Shown here piece after piece: positions 8,181 through 18,900 of a stretch of DNA of 64,000 bases (position 1 is its first letter; every line of letters starts with the position of its first letter). The translations under genes and the position numbers were made by a program. The stretch is from positions 806,001 through 870,000 of the forward strand of contig SAXG01000005.1 of the NCBI GenBank assembly GCA_012932865.1, written 5' to 3'. The stretch comes from Amylostereum areolatum. Taxonomy: Eukaryota; Basidiomycota; Agaricomycetes; Russulales; Stereaceae. The notes beneath the pieces were generated by a model. It worked only from the letters and a program-made list of their open reading frames with translations, made no database searches and was not told the DNA's origin.

Positions 8181-10413
8181 CCTCCTGAATCCGCTCAATG
8201 AAGACATTGTCAGGTCCATTGGTTATAATTCCTGCATGGTTGAGGGCGCGAAAGAGTTCTGGTTTCAGGAGGACAATGTTTTCATTGTCTTTCTCCCCCT
8301 TCTCAAGGCCCGCTAGTCGGGAAATAGCATCGGGTTTACCCATTGTTTTGCCAGGCTTGTGGAGTAGCGTACAATGATACTCTTGTAGCTCCGTTAACCA
8401 TCGTGCTTGTCTCCGATTTAGCTTCTGCGCCTTGCGGAAGTACGTGAGATTGCGATGATCCGACCAGATTTCAAACTCCTGTCGTGCCCCCATGAGGTAT
8501 TGTCTCCATTCCTCTAGCGCCGTCATGATAGCCAGTAATTCCTTGTCATAAATCTCATAGTTCCTCTCAGCTTCGCTGAGGGACTTTGAGAGGAAGGCGA
8601 CCGGGTGCCATTTGCCATTGTCCTGTTGTTGCGAAAGTACCGCGCCCGTGGCATAGTCAGAGGAGTCCGCCTCGACACGGAACTGTCCATCGTCTGTAGG
8701 GATTGCTAGAACTGGCTGCGATGTTATACGTCGCTTGAGTTCCTCAAAAGCCTCCTGCTGTGGGGTGTCCCAGACCCATTCCGTCTTCCCAGTGAGTTTA
8801 GTCATTGGGTGAGCAATGCCACTGAAGTCCTTGATAAAGCGACGGTAGAAGTTGCAAAAGCCCAAAAATGATTGAAGTTGTTTCTTCGTTTTGGGGGCTG
8901 GCCAATTGGTGATTGCCGCGACCTTTGCTGGATCCATGCGAACCCTTCCTCCGCCAACAATCATGCCCAGGTATTCGATTTCTGCCTTCTCAAACTCGCA
9001 CTTTTCTGGCTTCAGATAGAGTTTGTTTTCTCGCAGGATCCGAAGGACCTCCTTGACTATTCGACGATGTTCTTCTAGCGTATGTGTGAAGATGAGGATG
9101 TCGTCCAAATAGACGACCACGACTCCTTGGTGGATCAAGTCTTTGAACAGGTCATTCATCATGGCTTGGAACGTAGACGGGGAGTTGGTGAGTCCAAAGA
9201 ACATGACCGTAGGCTCGTAGAGACCTTTGTTCGTGCGGAATGCAGCTTTCCACTCGTCCCCTTCTTTAATCCGAACATTGTTGTACCCCCATCGGACATC
9301 GAGCTTGGTAAAGTGCCGTGCTCCTTTAAGTTTGTCAACCAACTCTTGGATGAGCGGGAGCGGGTAACGGTTCTTTATTGTCATCTCATTGAGCTTTCGA
9401 TAGTCCTGTACAGGACGTAGCGAGCCGTCTTTTTTCTTGATGAAGAAGAATGGGGAGGCCATGGGTGATTTGGACGGTTGAATCCGGCCAGATCTCAGGT
9501 TCTCTTCCAGAAAGGCGTCCAGTTGCTTCTGCTCGTCCAATGTGAGGGGGTAAACTTTGCAATCAACCGGTTTGAAGTTAGGAGTGAGCTCAATGGCGTG
9601 GTCCCATGGGCGTCGCTCAGGGAGCTTGTCGAAGTCGTCTTTGTCAAAGATGTCCTTGAATTCGTGGTACGCCGTTGGGACTCGCTCAGAGAAGGTCTGT
9701 TCCTTTTTCTTAGCGTGCTCTTCAATTGCAATGTCCGATGCATGGGTCCGGATGTGGTATGTCGCTTTGTAGCCATCCCAGTCGAAAGCAAACAGCTGCT
9801 CGTCCTTTTCCATGTGGACTGGCTCTTCCTCCTCCTCTTCATCCTCATCGATATTGAGGAGGGGAGGGGGACGAGAGCAGCTGATAGGGCATCGGTCAAA
9901 TTCAATTGACCCGGATTTCCAGTCGATGTGAGGGTTGTGCTTCTTTAGCCACTCATGTCCAATGAAAAGGTCCGTATCTCCTAGATTGGAGACCGCCAGG
10001 TCAATGTTTTCTTCATGGTCTTGAATATTTAGGCGAAGTGTGACATATTCCGTAATGGGACCTCCTGTGTTGAGAGTGCCGTCTGCATTTCGTACTGGGA
10101 TTGGGCGAGCAGTCCGTCGCGTGGGGATGTGATTTTCCTGCACAAACTTCGTGTTGATACACGAGCCAGTGCAACCACTGTCCAGGAGTGCGAGAGCTTT
10201 GACAATGCGTTTGGAATCTACCACCAGTTGTGTGGGAATGACCGTTTGTTCCTTGGCGCTGGCGGAGCGTATGAACTGCATAGGAGTGGCGAGCTCTAGT
10301 AGAGCTTGACATGCTAACTCGTCTCCCATGCCAGTTATTTCCTTGATGGCTTCATAAGTAGCCTCGTCACGGCGTCGGTGGTGTGTCCAGATGCGAAGGA
10401 TTGCAATTCGCAC
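8150..10413 (-). CDS. pol: B pol, 5' part: protease, reverse transcriptase, RNase H
   Basis: Aspartic protease (ALLDSGCTGSCIN), reverse transcriptase with FIKKKDGSLRPVQDYR, GLTNSPSTFQ and the active site YLDD (in VVYLDDILIFT), then RNase H (VEADSSDYATGAVLSQ, ERNYEIYDKELLA). The ATG at 10413 is only the first in the open frame. Gag ends at 10835, and the stretch 10414-10834 is not in a common frame with either, so how pol is expressed is unclear. Between them lies an imperfect tandem repeat (about 10531-10615) that may be a later expansion and may have shifted the frame. Confidence 0.9.
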
Positions 10414-10530
10414 TTTCGGGTTTGTCTTCCCTTAAGCGACGAAGCGTCCATTGAGCCGTTCCAGGTGCCATATAACATGATTTGGGCGCCGTGCCCCTTC
10501 CATCGCACGGCGTTGTCCCTGACTTCACAG

Positions 10531-10615
10531 GGTCCATATCCAAAACCGAGTCCGTATCCAAAGCCGTATCCAAAACTGAAGCCGAAACCGAAGCCATATC
10601 TAAAGCCGAAGGCTC
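10531..10615 (+). repeat. Imperfect short tandem repeat between B gag and pol
   Basis: Runs of the words CCAAAACCGA, CCGTATCCAAA and AAGCCG are repeated with variation. On the minus strand in one frame this reads as (L/D)DTDSVLD-like repeats. It sits where the gag-pol junction should be. Confidence 0.6.
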
Positions 10616-10834
10616 ACAAATCGAGGCCTGAGTATCTAAAATAACAACGGGACGCGTGCCCGTACCGATAGAGTCCGTAAGAGAAGTCATAATGGGGATA
10701 TCCCCCGTAGTAGTACAGTCCCGAATCAACAATGCGCATATGTAAACGAGAACCAGGCCACCGAGGCGCCACAAAACCAGACGAGCGAGAAACAGAAACT
10801 TGGGCTTCAGATGCCGTGTACATCGTCAGCCCCC

Positions 10835-12091
10835 TCAAAAACCCTCCTTCTTCTCCTCCACCTTTGGCTGAGCTTGAAGCGCGTCCATCACGCTTTTCCG
10901 ATCTTCGGCCGACAGGCTCCTAGCCCAGGCGGTGGGCGTCTCGAACGTCTGTGCTCGAGCCTCCCGCTTTGGTGGTTCCGTGTACCGGTCCCTTCCCCAC
11001 ATGTCTCGGATGTTCTTTACGTCCACCCTGCAGTCCCGCACCTGGTGGCCATTCTGTCCGCAGCGGAAGCATCGCCCCTTGATGTCGACACGGTTGACGT
11101 CCATCGGCTGACCTTTGCCACCGTGCACCGTGCCGGTTCCATCGCGGCGCCATGGGACCTGCCCCCCTTGTTGCCCATTGGACGATCCTTGTCCTTTGGG
11201 TTTTTGGTTCTGCACGGGTCCACTGCGCTGGGTCTTAAGGTCCTCCCGCTCCTGTCGCAGACCGTCGATCAGGATGATGCGCTCTTTGAGGTCCTCATAT
11301 TTCTGAGGAACGTGACCGCTGTCGTAGATGGAGTCGATGGTCCGATAGTAGACGTTGTGTTTGAGCAGCTGCATGAGGTGGATAGGGTCCTGCGCCGTGG
11401 AGTATCCTGCCTTTCTTGCGAGTTGCTCGAACTTGGCGAAGTATTCATGGGCAGTGGTACCCTTCGTCTGTTTGAACCCGTCCAGTTCGACTGCGGCACG
11501 GTGCTGCTCATTGACGTCGGTGAAGGCCCCTTTGAGTGCTTTGTGGAAGTCCACCCAGGCGACCATGGCTCCATTGGCCAAGTGTGCATCCTCATACTCG
11601 GCCTTCCAGGTGCGTGCTGCCTCCCCCGTCATGTAGGTGAGAATGAAGAGGACTTTGTCCTTGTCCGTCACGAGGTCATCCTCAGCAGCTCGCATGTATT
11701 CCTCGCACGACCGCATCCAGTCATTGAAGTCCTCTCGTTTCCCAGAGAAGCCTTCAGGAGTTTTCGCGTGGACTTTCTTTCGGGGGGGTCTGGCGGCGGC
11801 GGCGGCTGGGGCACTAACAGTGACCGCAGGGGGGTTGACGGTGATGGGGGGGGCCGTGACGTTGACGGTGGGGGGTGGCAGGTTGAGGGCAGCAACAAGC
11901 ACGGCAGGGATGGCGACCCATTGGCCATTTACTTCCATGAGCCAGGCATCGTCGGTGCCGTTATTCATGTGTTGGATGGGAGAGCCAGTTTGGCCGATGA
12001 CAATGTTCCATGTTCCACCGATTTCGGTGCAGTTGGCGAGTTCGGCGGGGAGAGGGGGTTGGGGGTCGGTGCGGATCCACTGGGCAGCCAT
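10835..12091 (-). CDS. gag: B Gag (nucleocapsid-type structural protein)
   Basis: 418 aa. A Pro/Val-rich N-terminal region is followed by a retrotransposon Gag core (FNDWMRSCEEYMRAAEDD ... AARTWKAEYE ... FKQTKGTTAHEYFAKFEQ). Near the C-terminus is a CCHC zinc knuckle, CFRCGQNGHQVRDC, that would bind the element's RNA. Gag assembles the virus-like particle. The frame is open without a stop for a further 102 codons upstream of this ATG, up to the stop of the leader ORF at 12398. Confidence 0.9.
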   Translation of the reverse strand: MAAQWIRTDPQPPLPAELANCTEIGGTWNIVIGQTGSPIQHMNNGTDDAWLMEVNGQWVAIPAVLVAALNLPPPTVNVTAPPITVNPPAVTVSAPAAAAARPPRKKVHAKTPEGFSGKREDFNDWMRSCEEYMRAAEDDLVTDKDKVLFILTYMTGEAARTWKAEYEDAHLANGAMVAWVDFHKALKGAFTDVNEQHRAAVELDGFKQTKGTTAHEYFAKFEQLARKAGYSTAQDPIHLMQLLKHNVYYRTIDSIYDSGHVPQKYEDLKERIILIDGLRQEREDLKTQRSGPVQNQKPKGQGSSNGQQGGQVPWRRDGTGTVHGGKGQPMDVNRVDIKGRCFRCGQNGHQVRDCRVDVKNIRDMWGRDRYTEPPKREARAQTFETPTAWARSLSAEDRKSVMDALQAQPKVEEKKEGF

Positions 12092-12397
12092 GATTGGTTC
12101 GTCGAGGTCGGAGAAGTCTTCGTCGGTGACAGGCGGTAGGGCGGAGGCGGCGATGAGGTTGAAGTCGGCTTCAGTGAGGTCGTCTTGGCTTTCGTTGGTG
12201 AAGTACCAACTGATGCCACTTGTTTGGGTTGCTACGAAGGCGACTTCGACAGTGGTGTCTCCGAGTTGGACAAAGAAGTCGTTTCCTCGTTCAGTGAAGC
12301 CTAGAGGGAGGGGATATATGTAGCAGTTTTCGTCCTCAACGTCGGTGTCGGAGTCAGAACTGGAGTCGGAGCCGTTGAGTCCGAACGAGGGAATTGT

Positions 12398-13006
12398 TTA
12401 TAAGTGGGTGAGGTCGATGACCTCTGGCTGGGTGAGGTCGATGACCTCTGGCTCTGGTGTGGGGCTGGGGGTGTTGCCTGGTGTAAGGAGGCGGTGGGTG
12501 TGTCGAGTGTCTACTGGTATTTTCTCGTTGGGCGCGTAGAAGGATTTTGGGGGTTGCTCGAGTTTGTAGCGGTAGGTGACGTATGGGCAGGAGTAGACGT
12601 AGAGGTTTCCGTTTCCTTGTTCGCTTATTTTGAGGCGATAGAAGTGGATGTCTATGATGGAGTCTTCAAGTTCTTCTGCACCGAGGGCGACCTTCCAATT
12701 GTGCCAGGCCCAAGGGTCTTTAGATTCGTTGATGAGGGAGATGATAGCGTCGTGGCTGATGGGGATGAATTCTTGTACTTGCGAGCGCCAATCTTCCATG
12801 CACGAGCCCCCAGTCGAAATGGTTACTCTGTGCGGCAAGGGAAGATTTTGTCGAGGGAAGGTGGTTCTGTTATGAGATCGCAAGACGGTCTGCCTCAGTC
12901 TTCTCGACCTGTTGGCTGTCTCTTCGTCTAGGGGACACGAGCCCAAAGACTTCCTAAACCGCTTTCCTTTCGCCGCTTTTACTCGTTTCCTACACCAAAG
13001 GTGCAC
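12398..13006 (-). CDS. B leader ORF, 202 aa, with tandem SUMO-interaction-like motifs
   Basis: Unknown function. It lies between the 5' LTR and gag, in the same frame as gag and separated by a single TAA (12398-12400). The central part (DAIISLIN ... SKDPWAWH ... CPYVTYRYKLEQ) resembles the family-A leader ORF (KDPWTAHG ... APTYHTYLIQ), so the two share an ancestor. The C-terminus repeats PEVIDLT twice through a 24-bp tandem DNA duplication. VIDLT next to acidic residues is the classical SUMO-interacting pattern. N-terminal residues are basic (RKRVKAAKGKRFRK), possibly a nuclear signal. Confidence 0.6.
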   Translation of the reverse strand: MHLWCRKRVKAAKGKRFRKSLGSCPLDEETANRSRRLRQTVLRSHNRTTFPRQNLPLPHRVTISTGGSCMEDWRSQVQEFIPISHDAIISLINESKDPWAWHNWKVALGAEELEDSIIDIHFYRLKISEQGNGNLYVYSCPYVTYRYKLEQPPKSFYAPNEKIPVDTRHTHRLLTPGNTPSPTPEPEVIDLTQPEVIDLTHL

Positions 13007-13258
13007 CTTCTACTGTCACCTCTGAGCTTTCAACTCCTGGTATTGGAGAGTCTCGAGTAGGTGTAACGTTTCGAGGAAACGTCAAGCCGGCACCGGTATA
13101 CGTGCGCACGACCACAATGTCAGGGTAACGAGTCGCGTACTCTGGGGGCAACGGTCTAGGGCGGCACGGGGGAAGAACAAGGTCAGTACCAGACGGGTAC
13201 TACTACTACTACGCTACAGTACGTAGGGACGGTCGTAGGGTGGTGCAAGAGTAAACAG

Positions 13259-13268
13259 ATCTCGAGCT
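13259..13268 (-). other. Self-priming primer-binding site of B
   Basis: On the minus strand AGCTCGAGAT begins 2 nt after the 5' LTR. It is the reverse complement of ATCTCGAGCT in the LTR (plus-strand 13398-13407), which lies about 34 nt downstream of TATATAAGG. The layout is the same as in family A. Part of the match (CTCGAG) is itself a palindrome, which weakens the case slightly. Confidence 0.7.
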
Positions 13269-13270
13269 TA

Positions 13271-13727
13271 TGTCAGCAACGACTAGTGCGACAGCACCAA
13301 GTTACGACAAAGCTGACAGAGGAAGAGGACGACAGAGGGGAGCCGATCAGACACGGCGGCAGACAAGGGAAAGCAAGCAAAGTCGGTAGAATTGACTAGC
13401 TCGAGATAAGGAATATGTACAGCGAGAGCGAGCCTTATATACACAAGAGGAGAGAGACTTAGGTAAGCAACCAATACACGACGATCAGTAAGCAGACCAA
13501 GTATAAGTAAGCAGTCGTATGTAAAAGAGCACAGCATGAGTCAGTATCGTACAGCATGAGTCAAGAGAAAGGAGTCAGACCCGGACCGAGATGAGTCACG
13601 TGGGTCCGGGCGGGATATAGATGAGCCGGGTCCGGGCCAAGGTGGAGCCGGACCGGTGATAAGTCGATAAGTCCTAAAGCGTGTAACCGATGTAAAGTAA
13701 AAAGAAAATTATAGACCGTTCATGACA
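13271..13727 (-). repeat. B 5' LTR
   Basis: 457 bp, same ends as the 3' LTR. TATATAAGG on the minus strand corresponds to plus-strand 13433-13441. Confidence 0.95.
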
Positions 13728-13732
13728 TACGC
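13728..13732 (+). repeat. Target-site duplication TACGC (B, right)
   Basis: Right-hand copy; A1 internal sequence resumes here. Confidence 0.95.
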
Positions 13733-14327
13733 CTACCTCGCACCCCTCTCTCCATCTACCTCTGCCGTCTCTACGACGTTAAAAACTCCCACCACGGACC
13801 TCCCGAACGCACCGGTTTTCCTCCCGTTCAACGGAAAGCCGATCACCCCCCGCGACGACGCACCACTCCCCTACCCTTGGTCCGACGCCGTCACCGTCAA
13901 CTGCCTCGTCCCTGTACAGAACCTCTGCAAGAAAGATCCCTGGACCGCGCACGGCCTCAACTTCCGCATCTTCGAGTGGAGGTGGCACAAGGATCACGGT
14001 ACTGTCGTCCTCGCCCTATACGTCCGGATCACTACGTGCATCAACGTAGATCTCGAACGCCTTGAATTCACCCTCCACGCCCCCACCTACCACACATACC
14101 TCATCCAAGACGCCCCCAACCCGATCCTCCAAACCAGTTTCACCTCTGTCTCCCAGTTTAACCGCCGGACCCCCGAATCCACCCCGCCACCAGTCCTCCG
14201 TCCCACCATCAAGGGTAAGACCCTTCGTCGCCGCCACCACGAACACAAGATCCGCCAGGCAGTAAAAGCCGGCTACCTCACCAAGAAACTCCTCGGCCGT
14301 CGCCCCATCGCGGCGGACTTCTTCTAG
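13733..14327 (+). CDS. A1 leader ORF, about 200 aa, unknown function
   Basis: Reading frame between the 5' LTR and gag. The only in-frame ATG (13722) is inside B, so it did not exist before B inserted. In A2 and A3 the frame is open upstream through the primer-binding site into the LTR and has no ATG near here. Visible features are WSDAVTVNCLVPV, KDPWTAHGLNFRIFEWRWH, APTYHTYLIQ and a basic tail (GKTLRRRHHEHKIRQ). It ends in a TAG (14325-14327) that is conserved in A2 and A3. After the TAG the same frame stays open through gag. A 66-nt GT-AG intron (14262-14327) could remove the TAG in frame, with the TAG itself supplying the acceptor. It is related to the leader ORF of B. Confidence 0.55.
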
Positions 14328-14918
14328 ACCATCATCACGTCCTCCACAGCCCCTCGTCCCCCCACCCCGAACCTTCCCCCAGGCGTCTTTCGAGACTACT
14401 GTCCCGAAGAATACTATATCCTCACCTCGCAGCAGACTAAGGAATCCGTACGTTGGCTGCACGACGAACCAAACCGGCAACGTCGAGACTGGTACTTCGA
14501 CGACCGCGACGAACAACCCTACGTCGAAGAATCAGATTTTGCCACCGCTGCGGACGTTCTACAGCGCTTCCTGAACCCCCCTCCGACCAACTCGCCCCCA
14601 CCCCGTCGACGTACTGTAATCGAAGTCCCAGAAGGGATCAACCACAACGACACAACCGGGAAGTGGTACGCCTATAGACGGAACAAGAACGGAACCCCAG
14701 GACGATCAGTAGTTGAGTGGCAGCCCACTTCGTTCAGTCCCGTCCAAGATCACTGGTCGTGGCATCATAACCAGCAATTCCTCACCCCCGCCGACTTCCT
14801 TGTCGCAAAACAAGTTGAGGACGAAGTTGAAGAAGCAGAAGAACGCCGACGAGAAACCCTACGCCGCCTTGATCAAGAACTCGCCCAATCCCTCACCGTC
14901 CCCCTCCCCTTCGACAAG
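14328..14918 (+). CDS. A1 open frame between leader stop and Gag ATG
   Basis: 197 codons without a stop, in frame with both the leader ORF and Gag. It contains acidic and aromatic stretches (ESVRWLHDEPNRQRRDWYF) and a short charged helix near the end (KQVEDEVEEAEERRRETLRR). It is probably translated as an N-terminal extension of Gag, by stop readthrough or splicing, or not at all if translation starts at 14919. Confidence 0.4.
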
Positions 14919-15944
14919 ATGTCCGACGCCGAATCCAAACCTGCCGTCTCCAAGCGGGAGATCGGCCCCAAGCCAAAGCCATTCAAAGGCGATAGACGCG
15001 ACACCCTCCGGTTCTCCCTCGAGCTCCGCATGTTCCTGCGCGTTAACAAAGATGTTTATGCCACAGATGACGCCAAGATGATGCTCCTCCTCAGCCTGAT
15101 GGAGGACGACACGGCGAAAGCCTGGGCCACGCATCGCCGCATGGAACTCTTCGCCGACGAAGACGAGAAGGAAGACGCCGACACCCTCGACCCCACGCCC
15201 CCAACACTCCACTATAGCTCCTACAAAGAGCTCTTCGAGAGGTTTGGCAAAGACTTCGTGCCCGTCGATCCGAAGATAGAGGCTCAGCGTAAGATCAACG
15301 AGCTCGCAATGACCACCCGGGACGTCACTGACTTTATCACCGAGTTTGAGATGCTGGCAACCATGTCAGCGTACGACGACGAGGCGCTGATCCACTTTTT
15401 CAAGAAGGGACTTCAGCGTGACCTCGGCAAGCAGGTGGCCCGGTCGTACCCGTTCCCCACCAAGCTCGCGGAGTGGAAGGATCGCGCCCGCCGCATCAAC
15501 CACCAGTGGCTCGAAGAGAACCCGGAGAGGAAGAGCAGTCAGTCCAAGGGGGCTGTCGCGCTCACCTCGAACGGTTCGACCAACGACTCCTCGTCGCGCC
15601 GGGTCGGCGCCTTCACCAACACCTCGACCCGCCCTGCAAAGCTGACGGACGACGAGCGCGCAAAGATGATGCGCGAAGGCAAGTGCTTCATGTGTCGACA
15701 AGCCGGTCACGTCTCCCGCGACTGCCCCAACCGCGACTCGAGCGCGCGACGGGTGGGCGCAGTAGAGACTGGGTCCAAGGCCCCTCCCCTGCCGACAAAC
15801 ACGGCTCCGTCCACTGCGAAAGCGGCTCCCGACCCATCCAAAACCATCGCGGCGATCACTCGCCAGCTGAAGGATCTGGACGCGGAAGGCAAGGAGCAGG
15901 CAGTAGCGCTGTTGAAGGACATCCTGGAATCGCAGGATTTTTGA
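14919..15944 (+). CDS. gag: A1 Gag
   Basis: 341 aa. Retrotransposon Gag core (LRFSLELRMFLRVNKDVYA ... AKAWATHRRMELF ... DVTDFITEFEMLATM) followed by a zinc knuckle, CFMCRQAGHVSRDC. It builds the particle and packages RNA. The ATG at 14919 is the first in this part of the frame and is the likely start if the upstream frame is not used. The frame ends GAT TTT TGA, and pol continues in the -1 frame. Confidence 0.9.
   Translation: MSDAESKPAVSKREIGPKPKPFKGDRRDTLRFSLELRMFLRVNKDVYATDDAKMMLLLSLMEDDTAKAWATHRRMELFADEDEKEDADTLDPTPPTLHYSSYKELFERFGKDFVPVDPKIEAQRKINELAMTTRDVTDFITEFEMLATMSAYDDEALIHFFKKGLQRDLGKQVARSYPFPTKLAEWKDRARRINHQWLEENPERKSSQSKGAVALTSNGSTNDSSSRRVGAFTNTSTRPAKLTDDERAKMMREGKCFMCRQAGHVSRDCPNRDSSARRVGAVETGSKAPPLPTNTAPSTAKAAPDPSKTIAAITRQLKDLDAEGKEQAVALLKDILESQDF
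15936..15944 (+). promoter_or_regulatory. Candidate -1 frameshift site at the gag stop
   Basis: The gag codons GAT TTT TGA contain five T residues, so a Phe-tRNA on TTT could slip back one base and still read TTT, moving into the pol frame (TTT TTG AAA) instead of stopping. The site is identical in A2 and A3. It is not a standard X XXY YYZ heptamer. Confidence 0.45.
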
Positions 15945-18900
15945 AACGCCCCCCAGTCGCGTCGTCTGGTGGAGGCAAAGGACTTTTGGTATCATCGTCG
16001 AATCGTTTCGCTGTATTATCATCCATGCATACCTGTGAGCAATCGTATCCCCCGTGTTTGTATCTGTCTACTGTCACCAAGAACAGGCAAACACCATCGA
16101 TCACGCTCAAAGTCAAGCTGATCGGACGAGTTACCAAAAGAGAAATCGGCGCAGACGCGCTGCTTGATAGCGGCGCAGAAGGAATTATCCTGAACCGAAG
16201 CTTCGTTGAACGCAAGAAGCTCACCACAAGAAAACTAGAAAACCCGTTCCCCGTGCGTAATGTGGATGGCACCGAGAACGTCATGGGCTGGGTACGCGAC
16301 ACAACGACCCAGCGGATCCGGATATACTCGCAAGATTCAAGGGCGTACCATGAGGAAGAAGCTGAGTTCTTCATCACCGACATCGGCGATCATGACATGA
16401 TCCTTGGAACAGACTGGCTCGACGAGCACAATCCCACCATAGACTGGAAACGAGACCGTGTTGACATGCTCCGCTGCCCTCCCTCGTGTACTCTGTCCAA
16501 ACCTCCTGTGACGAACCTCGCAACCAAGCCACGGAAACCATCATCGGTCCAATCACAGCGTAAGGTTGAAGCAGGTAAAACCCCGAGGACACCTCTCGTC
16601 ATGGACGATCCCTTCCCAGAGCCGACATATGTGTCCTGGACCCCAGTCCCCACTTATGTTATTCCTGCACGCAGAGTCAAAGGTGTTCGCGTCCGCACGG
16701 TCCATCGCTCCCCTCTACCCGCACGACTCTTCACTGAAGACGACGACGAGCGGCCCATGGTATTCCGAGACTGGGAGATCAATGGACTACGCCGCGCCGG
16801 AATCCTCCCTGAAACCGACGGTCCTAATCCAGATGCAATACCCATCCGCGCGGGCTTTACAAAAGCGCAGGAGCTTGCAGAGCATTCAAAAGAGAACGCA
16901 CGCCCGCAAACCTTTGAAGACTTAGTCCCCCCGCCGTACCGCGACTTTGCGCCTGTATTCGACAAGAAAACCTCCGAGCGACTTCCTGACCGACGACCAT
17001 GGGACCATGCTATCGACATGAAAGACGGCTTTGAACCCAAACCGTGCAAGATCTACCCCCTCTCACCTTCCGAGCAGATCGAACTCGACACCTTCCTCGA
17101 TGACCACCTGAAGAAGGGCTATATCCGCCCATCGAAGTCACCTCAGGCGAGTCCGTTCTTCTTTGTGAAGAAAAAGGATGGAAAGCTGCGTCCCGTACAG
17201 GACTATCGAGAATTAAACAAGGGCACTGTCAAGAATGAATACCCATTGCCACTGATCTCTGAAATTGTCGACCGCCTCAAAGGTGCAAAGATCTTCTCCA
17301 AGATGGATGTTCGCTGGGGCTACAACAATGTCCGCATCAAGGAAGGCGACGAGTGGAAGGCTGCGTTCAAGACGAATCGCGGTCTCTTTGAACCTACGGT
17401 GATGTTTTTTGGGCTTATGAACTCCCCTGCAACATTTCAGGCAATGATGAATGAACTGTTCAAGGATCTCATCGACTCGGGCAAGGTCATCATCTACATG
17501 GACGACATCTTGGTGTTCACTCGCACCATGGACGAACACCGTGCCATAGTGCGGCAGGTTCTGCAGCGTTTGCAAGACAACGACCTCTTCCTCAAACCGG
17601 AGAAATGCGTCTTTGAGCAAGACTCTGTCGAATACCTCGGACTCATCATCTTGCACGACAAGATCGCTATGGACCCCGTCAAGGTAGCAGGTATTCAGGA
17701 CTGGCCGACACCACGAACGGTCAAAGATGTGCAATCCTTCCTCGGCTTTGGCAACTTCTACCGACGTTTCATCAAGGACTTCTCCAAGGTTGCACGGCCC
17801 CTATTTGATCTGACAAAGAAGGACTGCACATGGGACTGGTCGACGGACTGCCAAACTGCGTTTGACGCACTGAAAGCTGCATTTACTTCTTCCCCCGTCT
17901 TGGTCATGCCTGACCCAAAGAAGCCTTACCTCGTTGAAGTCGATGCCTCGGACTTTGCTACTGGAGGTATACTCTCGCAGAAAGGCGACGACGGTCACTG
18001 GCACCCAGTGGCGTATCTGTCCAAGGCCCTATCGGAACCGGAACGGAACTACGACATCTACGACAAGGAGCTGCTTGCGATCATCCGTGCGCTTGAAGCC
18101 TGGCGCCACTACCTCGAAGGCGCCCCCGACACCGTCGAAATCTGGACAGATCACAAGAACCTGGAGCACTTCAAGACGGCACAGAAGCTGAGCCGCCGAC
18201 AGGCACGTTGGGCTCTATTCCTCACTCGATTTGACTTCTCGCTCGTTCATAAACCAGGAATTTCCCACCGCCCAGATCCAATGTCTCGACGACCCGATCA
18301 CAAGGATGGTGTTGAAAACGACAACAAGGAGCGCGTCTTGCTTGACCCCAAGTACTTCCAAGTACGCGCAACAAGACCAGGAGCAGTAACCTCCCTCGGT
18401 GATGTCGAACTCCGACGACGTATCCGCGACTGCAAAACCAAGGACATCGAGGTCGTTCAAGCCCTGGACGCCATCTTACGAAACGGACCACGTACACTTG
18501 TCAAGAACCTTCAAGAGTGGAACTACGAAGAAGGCCTGGTCCTGTTTAGAGGAAAGGTATACGTCCCTGCGGATGACGAGTTGCGATGCGACATTGTCAA
18601 AATGTACCATGAATCACCCCTGGCTGGACACCCCGGTCGCTTCAAGACTTACGAGCTTGTGAGTCGTGAATATTGGTGGCCTGGCATGTCTGTCTTTGTC
18701 CGCGACTTTGTAGCAGGATGCGCAACCTGCCAGTCGACGAAGACACAGAGCAGCCGACCCCACGTCGACATGATCCCAAACGAAGTGCCCGATCGACCAT
18801 TTGGCGTCATCTCCACTGACTTCATTGTCGAACTCCCTGACTGCGAAGGCTATAACGCCGTCAATGTCGTGGTCGATCGCCTCACCAAGATGGTGGTTAC

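Larger units (their letters stand above)
6210..13727 (-). mobile_element. LTR retrotransposon B (second chromovirus family), nested in A1
   Basis: 7,518-bp element on the minus strand: 5' LTR 13271-13727, primer-binding site 13259-13268, leader ORF, gag, pol, polypurine tract, 3' LTR 6210-6667. The two LTRs differ by two substitutions and one 1-bp indel (about 99.3% identical), so insertion was recent. It lies 22 bp past the 5' LTR of A1 with a perfect TACGC duplication. Protein sequences are clearly diverged from family A (YLDD against YMDD in reverse transcriptase, different Gag), so it is a separate lineage. One frameshift in pol near 8175 makes this copy defective. Confidence 0.95.

Noticed and set aside
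13198..13212. (TAC)n run as a regulatory element of B
   Set aside because: A short trinucleotide run in the leader, with no further signal around it.
13722..13724. ATG start for the A1 leader ORF
   Set aside because: This ATG is in the LTR of B, three bases before the insertion junction. A2 and A3 lack it, so it is accidental.
14215..14327. 113-nt intron starting GTAAGA that would remove the leader stop
   Set aside because: Its length is not a multiple of three and splicing meets a stop soon after. The 66-nt alternative is preferred.
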